From the NCBI GenBank assembly GCA_045539595.1, contig JAZQFQ010000074.1, positions 1 through 64,000 on the forward strand: a stretch of DNA of 64,000 bases, given 5' to 3'. Shown piece after piece: positions 15,602-24,784 of the stretch. How positions within the stretch are numbered: the first letter of the stretch is position 1; each line of letters begins with the position of its first letter. Under the pieces are notes generated by a model that was given only the letters and a program-made list of their open reading frames with translations, did no database searches and was not told the DNA's origin. The position numbers and the translations under genes were made by a program. This DNA is from SIG701 sp045539595 (GTDB taxonomy: Bacteria; Bacillota; Clostridia; Oscillospirales; CAG-272).

Positions 15602-16888
15602 TTATTCAAAATACTCGGGCAGAAACGCCTCGTCGATGACGGAGCGGACATGGCTGTATATCCACTGCAGGGTAAAGGGAGCCGGATTCTCCTTCAGGGT
15701 GGTGCCGTGTATTTCTGCCATCCCATCCGTATAATCCTCCAGCATATAGATCTGCAGACCGTCCCGATTCAGGCTGTAATGGGTGACTGTCGGTCGGAGA
15801 ACGACATTCTCCAATGCACATTTTCCGCTGTCGTCCATCACCACGTCGAATGTCAGCATACCGCCGATCATATTGTTGGCATAATACTGGGTGGAGATGA
15901 AATTTCCCAGGGAATAGGCCACAAGCGTACGGCTTCCGTCCGCATTGTCGTGCCAGACCACCGGCTGGAGGATGTGGGAGTGGTGTCCGAGAATCACGTC
16001 GGCACCGGCTTCCGCCATCACAGCAGCCATCCGTTTCTGTTCGCTTGTAACCTGGGGCTGTTCCCGTCCCCAATGGGCAGACACGATCACAAAATCCGCC
16101 TGCTCCTTGGCCTGGGCGATCTCCGCCTTGATTTTGGCGTCGTCATCCATCAGCGGGATGATGATATTGTCCATATTCGGTGTATAGTACAGAATGGACA
16201 AGTCAAAAAAGGACAGCCAGGCGATGCGCACACCGTTTACTTCCGTGATGCGGAGATTCTTATAATCCGCCTCATCCAGATAGACGCCCAGCTCAGTAAC
16301 GCCCAGGGACTGCACATACTCTGTCGATGCCCGGGCACCGGCCACCCGCTTGTCCAGGATGTGGTTGTTGGCCAGATTGATCACGTCGAATCCCAACTCC
16401 ACCAGCGCGTCGGCTGCTTCTCGGGGGGAATTGAAGGTAGGATAGCCGGAGATGCCGTATTCCTTGCCGGCCAGGGGCGCTTCCTGATTGATGAAAGCGA
16501 TATCCGCCTCGCCGATCCGCTGAGCTACGCCCTCGTACATGGGCAGAAAATCGTATTCCTTGCCGTCGGCGGCCCGATTCTTCGCATCCGTAAAGACAGC
16601 TTCGTGAATGATATTGTCGCCCACCGCCAGAACGGACACCCGTTTTTCCGCCGGAGGTGCAGGAATATCCGGCTCCGTCTGCGACGGGGTGGTAGCCGGG
16701 GCATCCGATGTATCCGGCGGGGTTGTGGCGGGATTGTCCGTATTTTCGCTCACGTCGGACTCCGTTGTATCGCGGCCGACGCCCTCATGGGGACGCAGAG
16801 ACACGCACCCGCTGAAGATAAGCAGTATCGAAAGGAAAACGACCAACAAAACGGAAAGCCGTTTTGTTGCCGGGATGGATGGTTTCAT
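15602..16888 (-). CDS. CapA/PgsA-family metallophosphatase-like lipoprotein
   Basis: A 428-residue extracellular lipoprotein: signal peptide with lipobox FSGC (Cys about 27), a Thr/Pro/Asp-rich linker to about residue 80, then a calcineurin-like CapA domain. Metal-site segments are AVGDNIIHEAVF, INQEAPLAG, LANNHILD, VISAHWGREQ and ILGHHSHILQP. CapA proteins take part in poly-gamma-glutamate capsule synthesis or export, but many clostridial lipoprotein members have no assigned substrate and no capB or capC is near. Co-transcription with a cell-wall amidase suggests an envelope role. Confidence 0.87.
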   Translation of the reverse strand: MKPSIPATKRLSVLLVVFLSILLIFSGCVSLRPHEGVGRDTTESDVSENTDNPATTPPDTSDAPATTPSQTEPDIPAPPAEKRVSVLAVGDNIIHEAVFTDAKNRAADGKEYDFLPMYEGVAQRIGEADIAFINQEAPLAGKEYGISGYPTFNSPREAADALVELGFDVINLANNHILDKRVAGARASTEYVQSLGVTELGVYLDEADYKNLRITEVNGVRIAWLSFFDLSILYYTPNMDNIIIPLMDDDAKIKAEIAQAKEQADFVIVSAHWGREQPQVTSEQKRMAAVMAEAGADVILGHHSHILQPVVWHDNADGSRTLVAYSLGNFISTQYYANNMIGGMLTFDVVMDDSGKCALENVVLRPTVTHYSLNRDGLQIYMLEDYTDGMAEIHGTTLKENPAPFTLQWIYSHVRSVIDEAFLPEYFE

Positions 16889-16910
16889 AATGGATTGATA
16901 CTTCCTCTGT

Positions 16911-17783
16911 TTATTGAATGATGGCCGTGCGCGGCATGCACATTTTCATGCTTGCAGCGGCGGCGTTGAATGCTTCTTCGTTGGTGGCAAAAACATTGTT
17001 GCTGATTTTGGTTTTTTCATTGCCTTCCAGTGCGCTCAGACCCTCAAACGTCTTCAGGTGCGGCTCCATGGTTACCACCACTTCCCCGCTCACGGTGCGA
17101 TTGAGATAGGCAAACATTTCGGGAATACCGCCCACGCCGGTGCCGGGCAGAACGATAGTGCCGCTCGCGGCGCAGTCTTTGATATGCACATAAGTGATAA
17201 AATCCTGCAGCAACTGGAAGGACGCAGGGAACGGACGCTCGCCCACCTGAATGAAGTTGGCGGGATCAAATACGCAGCCCAGGCGGCCGGCAAAGGCAGT
17301 CAGCAACTCCAGACACCGCGCTGAGGTATCGCCGTAGATGCCCTTTTCGTTTTCATGGCAAAGCTGTACGCCATATTCGTCCGCAATATCCAGCATGGCG
17401 CCCATGCGCTCCATCACCGTATCCCGGTACACGGACACATCCGCGCACTCCTCCGGCATAAAGAAGCTGAACATACGGATCCGCTTGGCGCCAAGGCCGT
17501 CGGCGATCTCGCAGGTGCGGCGCAGTTTGTCCTTGTGCGCCTCAAAATCCTCGTCAACACGGATTTTGCCGATGGGGGAGCCGAGGGCGGAGATACCGAT
17601 GCCGGCGGCATCCAGTTTCGCCTTGACCTCCAGTGTTTTTTCCTTGGTCAGATCGGAGATATTCACGCCGTCGATTCCGCGGGGCTCCATCAGGTGGATT
17701 CCGTTTGCGAGAAGTCCCTTGATCTGCTCGTCAAAATTCGGTGAATACTCGTCCGCGAATGCGCTCAAACGAAAGATAGCCAT
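16911..17783 (-). CDS. TIM-barrel sugar phosphate isomerase/epimerase-like protein
   Basis: A 290-residue xylose-isomerase-like (AP endonuclease family 2) barrel. It shows SALGSPIGKI, a CHENEKGIYGD metal-ligand segment, FDPANFIQVGE and YVHIKDC, and a final MEPHLKTF. These place metal-binding acidic and histidine residues at the expected strands. Members are sugar epimerases, isomerases or inositol-pathway enzymes; the substrate cannot be read from sequence. The ATG at 17783 is preferred over 17828: it begins the conserved core, and a GGAG lies upstream across a very stable hairpin (see separate entry). Confidence 0.8.
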   Translation of the reverse strand: MAIFRLSAFADEYSPNFDEQIKGLLANGIHLMEPRGIDGVNISDLTKEKTLEVKAKLDAAGIGISALGSPIGKIRVDEDFEAHKDKLRRTCEIADGLGAKRIRMFSFFMPEECADVSVYRDTVMERMGAMLDIADEYGVQLCHENEKGIYGDTSARCLELLTAFAGRLGCVFDPANFIQVGERPFPASFQLLQDFITYVHIKDCAASGTIVLPGTGVGGIPEMFAYLNRTVSGEVVVTMEPHLKTFEGLSALEGNEKTKISNNVFATNEEAFNAAAASMKMCMPRTAIIQ

Positions 17784-17792
17784 ATACCTGTT

Positions 17793-17811
17793 ACCGCCGA
17801 AGCGGTGCTCC
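17793..17811 (-). promoter_or_regulatory. Shine-Dalgarno site separated from the start codon by a cUUCGg hairpin
   Basis: On the minus strand GGAG (17808-17811) is 24 bases from the ATG at 17783, too far for direct use. Between them ACCGC-UUCG-GCGGU (17793-17806) forms a 5-bp stem with an extra-stable C(UUCG)G tetraloop. Removing the hairpin leaves a 10-base spacer, which is ideal. The fold probably brings the ribosome site to the start codon. Confidence 0.6.
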
Positions 17812-17821
17812 TTTTTATGGA

Positions 17822-17839
17822 TTTGCACATACGTGCAAA
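17822..17839. promoter_or_regulatory. palindromic operator (LacI-like)
   Basis: A perfect 7-bp inverted repeat, TTTGCAC-N4-GTGCAAA, lies at about +6 to +23 of the predicted transcript, where a bound repressor would block elongation. The form resembles LacI/GalR-family sites; no such regulator is nearby. Confidence 0.6.
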
Positions 17840-17851
17840 AATTACGGAATC

Positions 17852-17880
17852 AGTATAGCAGTTTAAGGGGTGGATTGCAA
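17852..17880 (-). promoter_or_regulatory. sigma-A promoter for the epimerase-capA-amidase operon
   Basis: Minus strand TTGCAA (17875-17880), 17-bp spacer, TATACT (17852-17857). Directly downstream lie the palindromic operator and the hairpin before the first start codon. Confidence 0.78.
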
Positions 17881-17917
17881 TCGTAAACGAAAAATTTTCG
17901 GGAGAAATTCGCAAAAA

Positions 17918-20299
17918 TTATTTCAGTTCCACCACGGTTACACCGTAGTCGCCCTCACCGTACACGCCGGCACGGAAGGATGCCACTCGGGAATCCTTTT
18001 TCAGATTGTTCCATATAGCCGCACGCAGAGCACCTGTGCCTTTGCCGTGGATGATGGTAACGGAATGGATGGAGGCCACCTGGGCCTCGTCCAGATATTT
18101 GTCGATCATAAACCAGGCGTCGTCGCCGGTCTCGCCGCGGACGTCGATCTCCGGCTTGAAGGTGCGGTTGACCAGTGCGCGGTGCTCCTTCTGGTTGCGG
18201 CGATCCCGGCTTTCGTCCGTTTCGCCGTCACCGATGAGCCGCAGATCCTTTACATTGGCCCGGGTTTTCACCTGTCCCATGCGGATGGACACGTTGCCGT
18301 TCTTATCGGGATTATCCAGAAGCACACCGATGGTGCCCAGATTCTTATGGCGAACCCGGTCGCCCTTTACCAAATCCCGGGGCAGAACGTATTCCTCGTC
18401 CTCCTCCGCGGGCACATAGGCCGCGTTTTCGTAATCCCGCACGCGGGCGCGGATATTCTTTTTCGCCTCGGAGAGATGCTCCGCCAGTTTTTCGGAATCC
18501 CGCTGCTTCTGCAGCTTATCCAGTTGATCGTAGATATAATTGCTGGTGGCTTTGGCGCTGAGCACCATTTGCTCCGCCTGTGCCAGCATCTTCTCCGCAT
18601 CCCGCTCGGCACGTCCCAGCTTGTCCGACAGTTTTCGCTCGGCTTTGTTCTTGAATTCCTCGTATTCCCGGCGAAGCTGCTCGGTCTGTGCATGCTCCGC
18701 TTCCAATTGCATACGGGTATTTTCCAGTTTTTCGATAACCGCCTCAAAATTGCGGGAACCGGCGTCCACAAAGCGGCGCGCCCGATCCACAATCCCTTTC
18801 TGCAATCCCAGTTTTTCCGAGATGGCAAAGGCGTTGGATTTGCCCGGCGTTCCGATCATCAAACGGTAGGTGGGCCGGAGTGTCTCCACATCAAACTCGC
18901 AGGAGGCGTTGACCACATTCTCCGTTTCGATGGCGTAGGCTTTCAGTTCCGCATAGTGGGTAGTGGCCGCGCAGAGCGCGCCCCTCTGACGCACTTCATC
19001 CAGGATGGCGATGGCCAAAGCCGCCCCCTCCACGGGATCGGTGCCGGCACCCAACTCATCAAACAGAATGAGGGAGCGGTCTGTCATTCTCTCCATGATG
19101 GGAACGATGCCCACCATATGGGAGGAAAAGGTGGACAAGGACTGCTCGATGCTCTGCTCATCGCCGATATCGGAGAAGATGTCATCGAACACGCAAACCA
19201 CGGAATTGGCACGGGCAGGGATATGAAGTCCGGCCTGCGCCATAAGGGAAAACAGACCGATAGTCTTCAGAGTAACGGTTTTACCGCCCGTATTGGGGCC
19301 GGTGATCACCAGCATCCGGTATTTTTCACCCAGCGTCACCGTAATGGGCACCACCTTTTTGGGATCCAGAAGAGGATGGCGGGCGTCCATCAAACGCATC
19401 TCCTGCTTGTCCGACAAAATCGGCTCGGAGGCATCCATCTGGGAGGACAGGGCCGCACAGGCGAAGATAAAGGACAGATCGGTAATATTGAGATAGTTCA
19501 GCGTAACGGAATGGGAAATATCCGCGCATGCGGCGGACAATTCCGACAGGATCCGCTCGATCTCATGGGTTTCGTTGCTCTCCAGCGTGCGCAGTTCGTT
19601 ATTGGCATCCACAATGGCCATGGGCTCCACAAACAAGGTGGCACCGGAGGCGGAGGTGTCGTGGATCAGGCCCTTGACCTCGCCGCGGTACTCCGCTTTG
19701 ACGGGAATAACGAATCGGCCGCCGCGGGTGGTAACGATGTTCTCCTGCAGGAATTTGCTCATGGTTCCGCCGGTGGTGTATTTCTGCAGAAGATCCTTGA
19801 TCTTGCTGTTCACCGCGCGGATTTTCCGGCGGATCTCCGCCAGAGCGGGGCTGGCCTCGTCGGCGATCATATCCTCCGCGGGGATGGAGCGGAAAATCCG
19901 CTCTTCCAGCACCCGATTGGGAATCAGCCGATCAAATATCTCATCCAGCACGGTGGTGAAATTCCGCTCGCCGCGGCTGTAATCCGAGAGAGCACGGGCA
20001 CAGCGGAGCACGCCGGCGATGTCCAGCAATTCGCGCGGGCTGAGGGTGGCTCCCTTCTCTGCCCGCTCAAGCGCTGCGCCAACGTCTTTCACACCGCCGA
20101 AGGCGGGCATGCCTTTCAGGGTGACCAACCGTTTGGCGTCCGTTGTACGGGTCAGGCGGCGGCGGATGGCATCCGGATCGTTATCCGGCATCAGCGCCGC
20201 GGCCTTTGCTTTGGCACCGTCGGTGGCAGAAAGCTGCATCAGACGGTCGCATATTTTATCAAACTCCAGGGTACGGAGTGTTTTTTTGTCAAAACTCAT
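17918..20299 (-). CDS. mutS2: endonuclease MutS2
   Basis: A 793-residue MutS-family ATPase linked to suppression of homologous recombination and, in Bacillus, to ribosome rescue. An N-terminal core and clamp region is followed by Walker A TGPNTGGKT (near residue 330), the Walker B segment LILFDELGAGTDP, a long coiled coil (about residues 515-620) and a C-terminal Smr nuclease domain with DVRGETGDDAWFMIDKYL and IIHGKGTGALR. Length matches family (about 785). The ATG at 20299 follows AAAAGGAGAAAGA; an upstream in-frame start at 20326 is poorer. It is the distal gene of the recO-era-ybeY-phoH run. Confidence 0.95.
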   Translation of the reverse strand: MSFDKKTLRTLEFDKICDRLMQLSATDGAKAKAAALMPDNDPDAIRRRLTRTTDAKRLVTLKGMPAFGGVKDVGAALERAEKGATLSPRELLDIAGVLRCARALSDYSRGERNFTTVLDEIFDRLIPNRVLEERIFRSIPAEDMIADEASPALAEIRRKIRAVNSKIKDLLQKYTTGGTMSKFLQENIVTTRGGRFVIPVKAEYRGEVKGLIHDTSASGATLFVEPMAIVDANNELRTLESNETHEIERILSELSAACADISHSVTLNYLNITDLSFIFACAALSSQMDASEPILSDKQEMRLMDARHPLLDPKKVVPITVTLGEKYRMLVITGPNTGGKTVTLKTIGLFSLMAQAGLHIPARANSVVCVFDDIFSDIGDEQSIEQSLSTFSSHMVGIVPIMERMTDRSLILFDELGAGTDPVEGAALAIAILDEVRQRGALCAATTHYAELKAYAIETENVVNASCEFDVETLRPTYRLMIGTPGKSNAFAISEKLGLQKGIVDRARRFVDAGSRNFEAVIEKLENTRMQLEAEHAQTEQLRREYEEFKNKAERKLSDKLGRAERDAEKMLAQAEQMVLSAKATSNYIYDQLDKLQKQRDSEKLAEHLSEAKKNIRARVRDYENAAYVPAEEDEEYVLPRDLVKGDRVRHKNLGTIGVLLDNPDKNGNVSIRMGQVKTRANVKDLRLIGDGETDESRDRRNQKEHRALVNRTFKPEIDVRGETGDDAWFMIDKYLDEAQVASIHSVTIIHGKGTGALRAAIWNNLKKDSRVASFRAGVYGEGDYGVTVVELK

Positions 20300-20322
20300 T
20301 CTTTCTCCTTTTGGGTAGACGA

Positions 20323-21114
20323 TCACAAAAGAGATTTATAGAACTCCAGAGAATAAAATCCGTGTTCGATATGGTTCAAGAGATACTTTTCGCATACGGA
20401 TGCGTACAGCTTCATCTCATCCTCCGGCAAGGTGAAGGAGAGATACCGATTGGCGGGGGAATGGATGGTATACTGCATAGCCGACAGAACGGCAGGGGTC
20501 AGCCGCAGATAGATGTGGGCGGTTCCGTCGTCGATCTTGTCCTCCGTATGACGCACATTGCGCAAACAATCCCCACACAAAATCCGTCCGTTCATCACAT
20601 CCATATAGAATATCTTATTCTCGGCGGCATTGCACACATCACACGCCGCCAGATTGGGACGGAATCCTTCAATGGAGGCACAGCGCAGTTCAAACGCCGC
20701 CTTCACCTGGGAGAGAGCCAGCTGCTTTCTATTGGCCAGCGCATACAGGGTGTTGAGGGTGAGCTGCATCAGTTCCTCATCGCCCACGCCTTCCACCGCC
20801 ATCTCTGCCGCCACATCGCACAGATAGGAGGCCAGTGCCAGTTTGTTGAGATCCAGACGGAGATCGAAAAAACTTTCGATCAGGGCACTGTCGGATATGT
20901 AGAAATACCCGTGGGATTTCCGCAGAACGAAGGAACTGTAGCAAAACAGCTGGGTGGCGGGCATATGCTTGCTTTTCAGGCTCCGCACCCCTTTGCCGGA
21001 GACGCTGATGCGTCCCATTTCCTCCGTGATCACCGTGAGAATCTTATCATACTCACCGGTCTGCGTTTCCCGCACCACCAGTCCGCGAACACGAATCTGT
21101 TCCATAAAACTCAC
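20323..21114 (-). CDS. recO: DNA repair protein RecO
   Basis: A 263-residue recombination mediator that loads RecA in the RecFOR pathway. It has an N-terminal OB fold (RVRGLVVRETQTGEYDKILTV), a helical middle, and a zinc-finger-like pair CDVC and CGDC about 25 residues apart. It sits right after era, its usual neighbour in Firmicutes. The start is either GTG at 21114, overlapping the era stop by 4 bp, or ATG at 21105; both lack a strong ribosome site, which suggests coupling to era translation. Confidence 0.92.
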   Translation of the reverse strand: MSFMEQIRVRGLVVRETQTGEYDKILTVITEEMGRISVSGKGVRSLKSKHMPATQLFCYSSFVLRKSHGYFYISDSALIESFFDLRLDLNKLALASYLCDVAAEMAVEGVGDEELMQLTLNTLYALANRKQLALSQVKAAFELRCASIEGFRPNLAACDVCNAAENKIFYMDVMNGRILCGDCLRNVRHTEDKIDDGTAHIYLRLTPAVLSAMQYTIHSPANRYLSFTLPEDEMKLYASVCEKYLLNHIEHGFYSLEFYKSLL

Positions 21115-22025
21115 TCAAGATTCTTCAGATTGAAACCGAAATTGTTGAGGCTCATGTCGCTGTCGCGCCATTTTTCCTTTACCTTCACCCACAGATTCAG
21201 ATACACCTTGATGCCGAAGAATCGCTCCAGATCCTCTCTTGCGTAGGTGCCGATCTTTTTCAGGGTTTCGCCGCCCTTGCCGACGATGATGCCCTTATGG
21301 GACTGCTTCTCGCAGAAAATCTCCGCACGGATGCGGATGATATCCTCTTCTTCCTTGAACTCCTCGATCATGACGGCCGTGCCGTGGGGAATCTCATCGG
21401 ACAGAAGCCGCAGAATTTTCTCACGGATGACCTCCGCCGCGATCTGCCTCTCCGGCTGATCGGTAGCGATATCCTCCGGGAAGAACCACACACCCTCATG
21501 CAGGAACTTTCTCGCTTCCTCCATGACGATTTCCACATTCTTGCCCTTTTCGGCGCAGGTGGGCACCACCGCGTCGAAATCGTGGAGAGATGCGTATTCT
21601 GCGATGGTCTGGGCCAGCTTTTCCCGATCCACCAGATCGATCTTGTTCAAGACAAGGATAGCCGGCAGCTTGCTCTGCTTCAGGTTTTCGATGATACGCT
21701 TTTCCGTCTCGCCGGCGGGATAGCCTGCCTCCGCGATCATGATAGCGGCATCCGCACCGCCCAGGGCGGAGGACACGGATTTCATCATGAAGCTGCCCAG
21801 TTTGTTCTTCGGCTTGTGGATACCGGGGGTGTCCATAAACACAAACTGATCGCATCCTTCGGTGAGAATACCGGTGATGCGGTTGCGGGTGGTCTGGGGC
21901 TTGCTGGACACGATGGCGATCTTTTCGCCCAGCATGGCGTTCATAAGGGTGGATTTGCCCACGTTGGGACGGCCCACGATGGCAATAAACGCCGTTCTTT
22001 TCTCACTCATAGATGTATATTCCAT
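21111..22025 (-). CDS. era: GTPase Era
   Basis: A 304-residue essential GTPase for 16S rRNA maturation and 30S assembly. G motifs are clear: GRPNVGKST (G1), the switch region PQTTRNRI, DTPGIHKP (G3) and NKID (G4). The C-terminal KH domain includes IIVGKGGETLKKIG. It follows ybeY by 2 bases and is coupled to recO, so three RNA and DNA maintenance factors share a transcript. Confidence 0.97.
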   Translation of the reverse strand: MEYTSMSEKRTAFIAIVGRPNVGKSTLMNAMLGEKIAIVSSKPQTTRNRITGILTEGCDQFVFMDTPGIHKPKNKLGSFMMKSVSSALGGADAAIMIAEAGYPAGETEKRIIENLKQSKLPAILVLNKIDLVDREKLAQTIAEYASLHDFDAVVPTCAEKGKNVEIVMEEARKFLHEGVWFFPEDIATDQPERQIAAEVIREKILRLLSDEIPHGTAVMIEEFKEEEDIIRIRAEIFCEKQSHKGIIVGKGGETLKKIGTYAREDLERFFGIKVYLNLWVKVKEKWRDSDMSLNNFGFNLKNLE

Positions 22026-22027
22026 AA

Positions 22028-22507
22028 TTATTTACCTTCTGTCAATTTCAATTTTTTCATGATTTCCCGCTGGCGCTCACACATGATCTCCTCGTCCTCC
22101 GGGGACCGTTCGTGATCATAGCCCAGCAAATGAAGCACGGAATGGACGCACAGAAAGGCCGCTTCCCGCTCGTAACTGTGACCCAGCTCCGCCGCCTGCT
22201 CCCTCGCCCGTTCCAGGGAAAGGACGATATCGCCCAACTCCACCCGACCGTCGCCCAAAGGCTCCTCGCCCCCGTGAAAATCATACAGCGGGAAGGACAG
22301 CACGTCCGTGGCCGCGTCCTTATCCCGATAGGTACGGTTCAACTCCCGTATGCCCTCGTTATCCACAAAGGTCAGGGAAATCTCCGCATCGTGGGAGAAT
22401 TTTTCGTGGATGAGCGTGGTCTTGATGGCCTTTTTAATCAGCAGCCGCATGGCCAGACCGACTTTGACTGCCGTCTGATCATTGGCCCAGTAGATTTTCA
22501 CGTTCAT
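22028..22507 (-). CDS. ybeY: endoribonuclease YbeY
   Basis: A 159-residue zinc endoribonuclease for rRNA maturation and ribosome quality control. The metal triad H-x3-H-x5-H is in HSVLHLLGYDHE, and the conserved LNRTYRDKDAATDVLSFP segment precedes it. It overlaps phoH by 4 bp (ATGA) and is followed at once by era, the canonical order. Proteins often placed between ybeY and era in related genomes (diacylglycerol kinase, cytidine deaminase) are absent. Confidence 0.96.
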   Translation of the reverse strand: MNVKIYWANDQTAVKVGLAMRLLIKKAIKTTLIHEKFSHDAEISLTFVDNEGIRELNRTYRDKDAATDVLSFPLYDFHGGEEPLGDGRVELGDIVLSLERAREQAAELGHSYEREAAFLCVHSVLHLLGYDHERSPEDEEIMCERQREIMKKLKLTEGK

Positions 22508-23556
22508 TTCTGTCCCTCTTTCCGCGCACGCGTGGCGTGAAACCGTTTTTTCTCCTCGGATTGACGCTCCGCCGTCCGCTGACGGCGCTCCCGGTCATCC
22601 CGATCGTAGGCCATGATGATCTTCTGCACCAGGCGGTGACGAACCACGTCCCGCTCGGAGAATTCATGGACGGCAATGCCCTCGATATTCTTCAGAATAC
22701 GCACTGCCGCCGCCAGGCCGCTCTTCTTGCCGTCGGGCAAGTCGGTCTGGGTCAAGTCACCGGTGACCACGATTTTGGAACCGTTGCCCAGACGGGTCAA
22801 AAACATCTTCATCTGCTCCTGGGTGGTGTTCTGCGCCTCATCCAGAATGATAAAGGAATTGTCCAAGGTACGGCCGCGCATATAGGCCAGCGGGGCGATC
22901 TCGATGGTCATCTTCTCCATCAGACGGGCAACAGATTCCGCTCCCATCATCTCGTAAAGTGCATCATACAAGGGACGCAGGTAGGGATCGATTTTGCTCT
23001 GCAGATCACCGGGCAGGAAGCCCAGTTTCTCTCCCGCTTCCACCGCCGGGCGGGTCAGGATGATGCGGGAAATCTCGTGAGTACGCAGTGCTTTCACCGC
23101 CATAGCCACCGCCAAATAGGTTTTGCCCGTACCGGCCGGGCCGGTACTGATGACGATGGTATTTTTGTTTATGGCATCCACATACTTCTTCTGTCCCACG
23201 GTCTTAGCCTTTACCGGCTTGCCGCGGGCGGTGACGAAGAAGCAGTCGTCATCCAGCTCCGCCAGTTCGTTCTGCGCGCCGTCGCTGATCATGCGGATGA
23301 CGTAATCCACGCTCTGATCGCTCAGCTCATCGCCCAGGGATGCGGCCTTCTTCATATAGGTCAGCGCATCGTGGGCCCGGGATGCGGCCCCTTCCTCTCC
23401 TTCAATGACGATGCAGTCCCCCGCTCCGTTTTCATCGGCGCGGTTGAAGATGCGCACGCCGAAGGCTTCCTCCAGCCGGCGGGCGTGTTTGTCAAAGCTT
23501 CCGAAGATACAGCGGGTGATTTCGGAATTGGATACCAGTAATTTTTTCTGTGTCAT
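22504..23556 (-). CDS. PhoH-family ATPase (PhoH/YbeZ)
   Basis: A 350-residue P-loop protein. An N-terminal KH-like region (to about residue 100) is followed by the PhoH domain with Walker A GPAGTGKTYLA, RPAVEAGEKLGFLPGD, and the Walker B segment FIILDEAQNTT. Family members are RNA-linked ATPases or helicases that act with YbeY. The ATG at 23556 is chosen because AAGGATAT precedes it. The basic C-terminal tail (KKRFHATRARKEGQK) may bind RNA. Confidence 0.94.
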   Translation of the reverse strand: MTQKKLLVSNSEITRCIFGSFDKHARRLEEAFGVRIFNRADENGAGDCIVIEGEEGAASRAHDALTYMKKAASLGDELSDQSVDYVIRMISDGAQNELAELDDDCFFVTARGKPVKAKTVGQKKYVDAINKNTIVISTGPAGTGKTYLAVAMAVKALRTHEISRIILTRPAVEAGEKLGFLPGDLQSKIDPYLRPLYDALYEMMGAESVARLMEKMTIEIAPLAYMRGRTLDNSFIILDEAQNTTQEQMKMFLTRLGNGSKIVVTGDLTQTDLPDGKKSGLAAAVRILKNIEGIAVHEFSERDVVRHRLVQKIIMAYDRDDRERRQRTAERQSEEKKRFHATRARKEGQK

Positions 23557-23596
23557 ATATATCCTTCTGTTTTTCAGTAAGAATTTTCGGTTTTTG

Positions 23597-24784
23597 TCAG
23601 GGGACTGAAACACCGGCGGCAGCGGCGATATCCGTCACGCACACCAGATGGGCTGTGATGCGATATCCGTTCTCATCGGCGTGATGCTCACTTTCCACCG
23701 AGAGGATTTCCGCCGTGGCCAGAAGAGCGTCCAACTCTTTCCGATACTGCTGCATGGCCGCCACATAGGCTTCCGTATCGGTGAGAGATCCGGGTTCCAT
23801 GTGGTATGCCTGATCGCGTTCGGTGCGGATACCGATGGGAATCGGCATGCCGCCCGGCAAAGTCAAGCAGTTCTCCGATACTATTGTATCATAAGTTGGG
23901 TTGTCAATGCTACTCTTTCCGAAAAGTTTTATTTCTTTTCCGAAAAAAATCAACGATTTTCTCACATTTTCCTCGCCGGTGTACACCTTTTTCGCCTGAT
24001 TTTTCGGAATTTCCACCATGATTTGCCGATTCACTCGCGCCAGCACGGTGCCCGATGCGTGCTCATACCGCACGCCTGCCTCCCCTACGGCAATCACGCC
24101 GCTGATCAGCAGCTCCCCCTTCCGCACCACGTCGTGGATGGCCACCGCTGCCTTTCCGCCCCGGATCTGCACCTCCACGATCTGTCCGTCCTCGGCGGCA
24201 ACGATGTTGGAAATCCCCGTGGAATTCTCCCCCGCCCTGCGGCCGCCCAGATTTTCCCGCACCTGCACACGGGCCACCGTGCCCTCCATATTGACGGAGA
24301 TCCAGGCAATCTCGTCGGTGGTAAGCAGAAATTCGTTCTGGAGCACGTCGAAATCCACGAAGCGGAAAGGCGATCCCACGCCGAATCCGTAATCTGACAG
24401 CATGCGGATAATCTGTGTCTTATCCAGTTTTTCGTTTCCCGTCACGTCCACTTCCCATACCACACGGCAGGACAATGCGATCAGTAAAGCGAACACGGCC
24501 GCGCCGATCGGAATGCCCCACCGCCGCTTGTAACGGCGCAGAAGGGCAGGCAGGCCCCGCAGATCTCCCCATTGTACGGCCACGGCCGACGCGTCGCACA
24601 GACTGCGAAAGGTACCTACATCCCGCTCCCGGATGCGGAATGCGATGCCCCCGTCCGCCGTATTGCGCATCCGCCAATGAGCAACACCGCTTTCACGCAA
24701 TCCGTTGAGCACGCCGACTGCGTGCTCCTGCGAGGCGGAAACGTCCCTGTATCCTGCTGTAATCTGCAAAAGTGTTTTCAGCAT
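23597..24784 (-). CDS. yqfD: sporulation protein YqfD
   Basis: A 395-residue membrane protein of the YqfD family (SigmaE-controlled in Bacillus; needed for efficient sporulation). A soluble N-terminal region of about 90 residues is followed by one membrane segment (about 93-115) and a POTRA-like stretch (VWEVDVTGNEKLDKTQIIRMLSDYG). A large extracytoplasmic domain with GQIVEVQIRGGKAAV completes it. It overlaps yqfC by 7 bp and uses AGGAGGG inside the end of that gene. Confidence 0.9.
   Translation of the reverse strand: MLKTLLQITAGYRDVSASQEHAVGVLNGLRESGVAHWRMRNTADGGIAFRIRERDVGTFRSLCDASAVAVQWGDLRGLPALLRRYKRRWGIPIGAAVFALLIALSCRVVWEVDVTGNEKLDKTQIIRMLSDYGFGVGSPFRFVDFDVLQNEFLLTTDEIAWISVNMEGTVARVQVRENLGGRRAGENSTGISNIVAAEDGQIVEVQIRGGKAAVAIHDVVRKGELLISGVIAVGEAGVRYEHASGTVLARVNRQIMVEIPKNQAKKVYTGEENVRKSLIFFGKEIKLFGKSSIDNPTYDTIVSENCLTLPGGMPIPIGIRTERDQAYHMEPGSLTDTEAYVAAMQQYRKELDALLATAEILSVESEHHADENGYRITAHLVCVTDIAAAAGVSVP

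Noticed and set aside
17870..20341. 823-residue open frame on the plus strand
   Set aside because: Full antisense shadow of mutS2, which has intact Walker and Smr motifs; no ribosome site.
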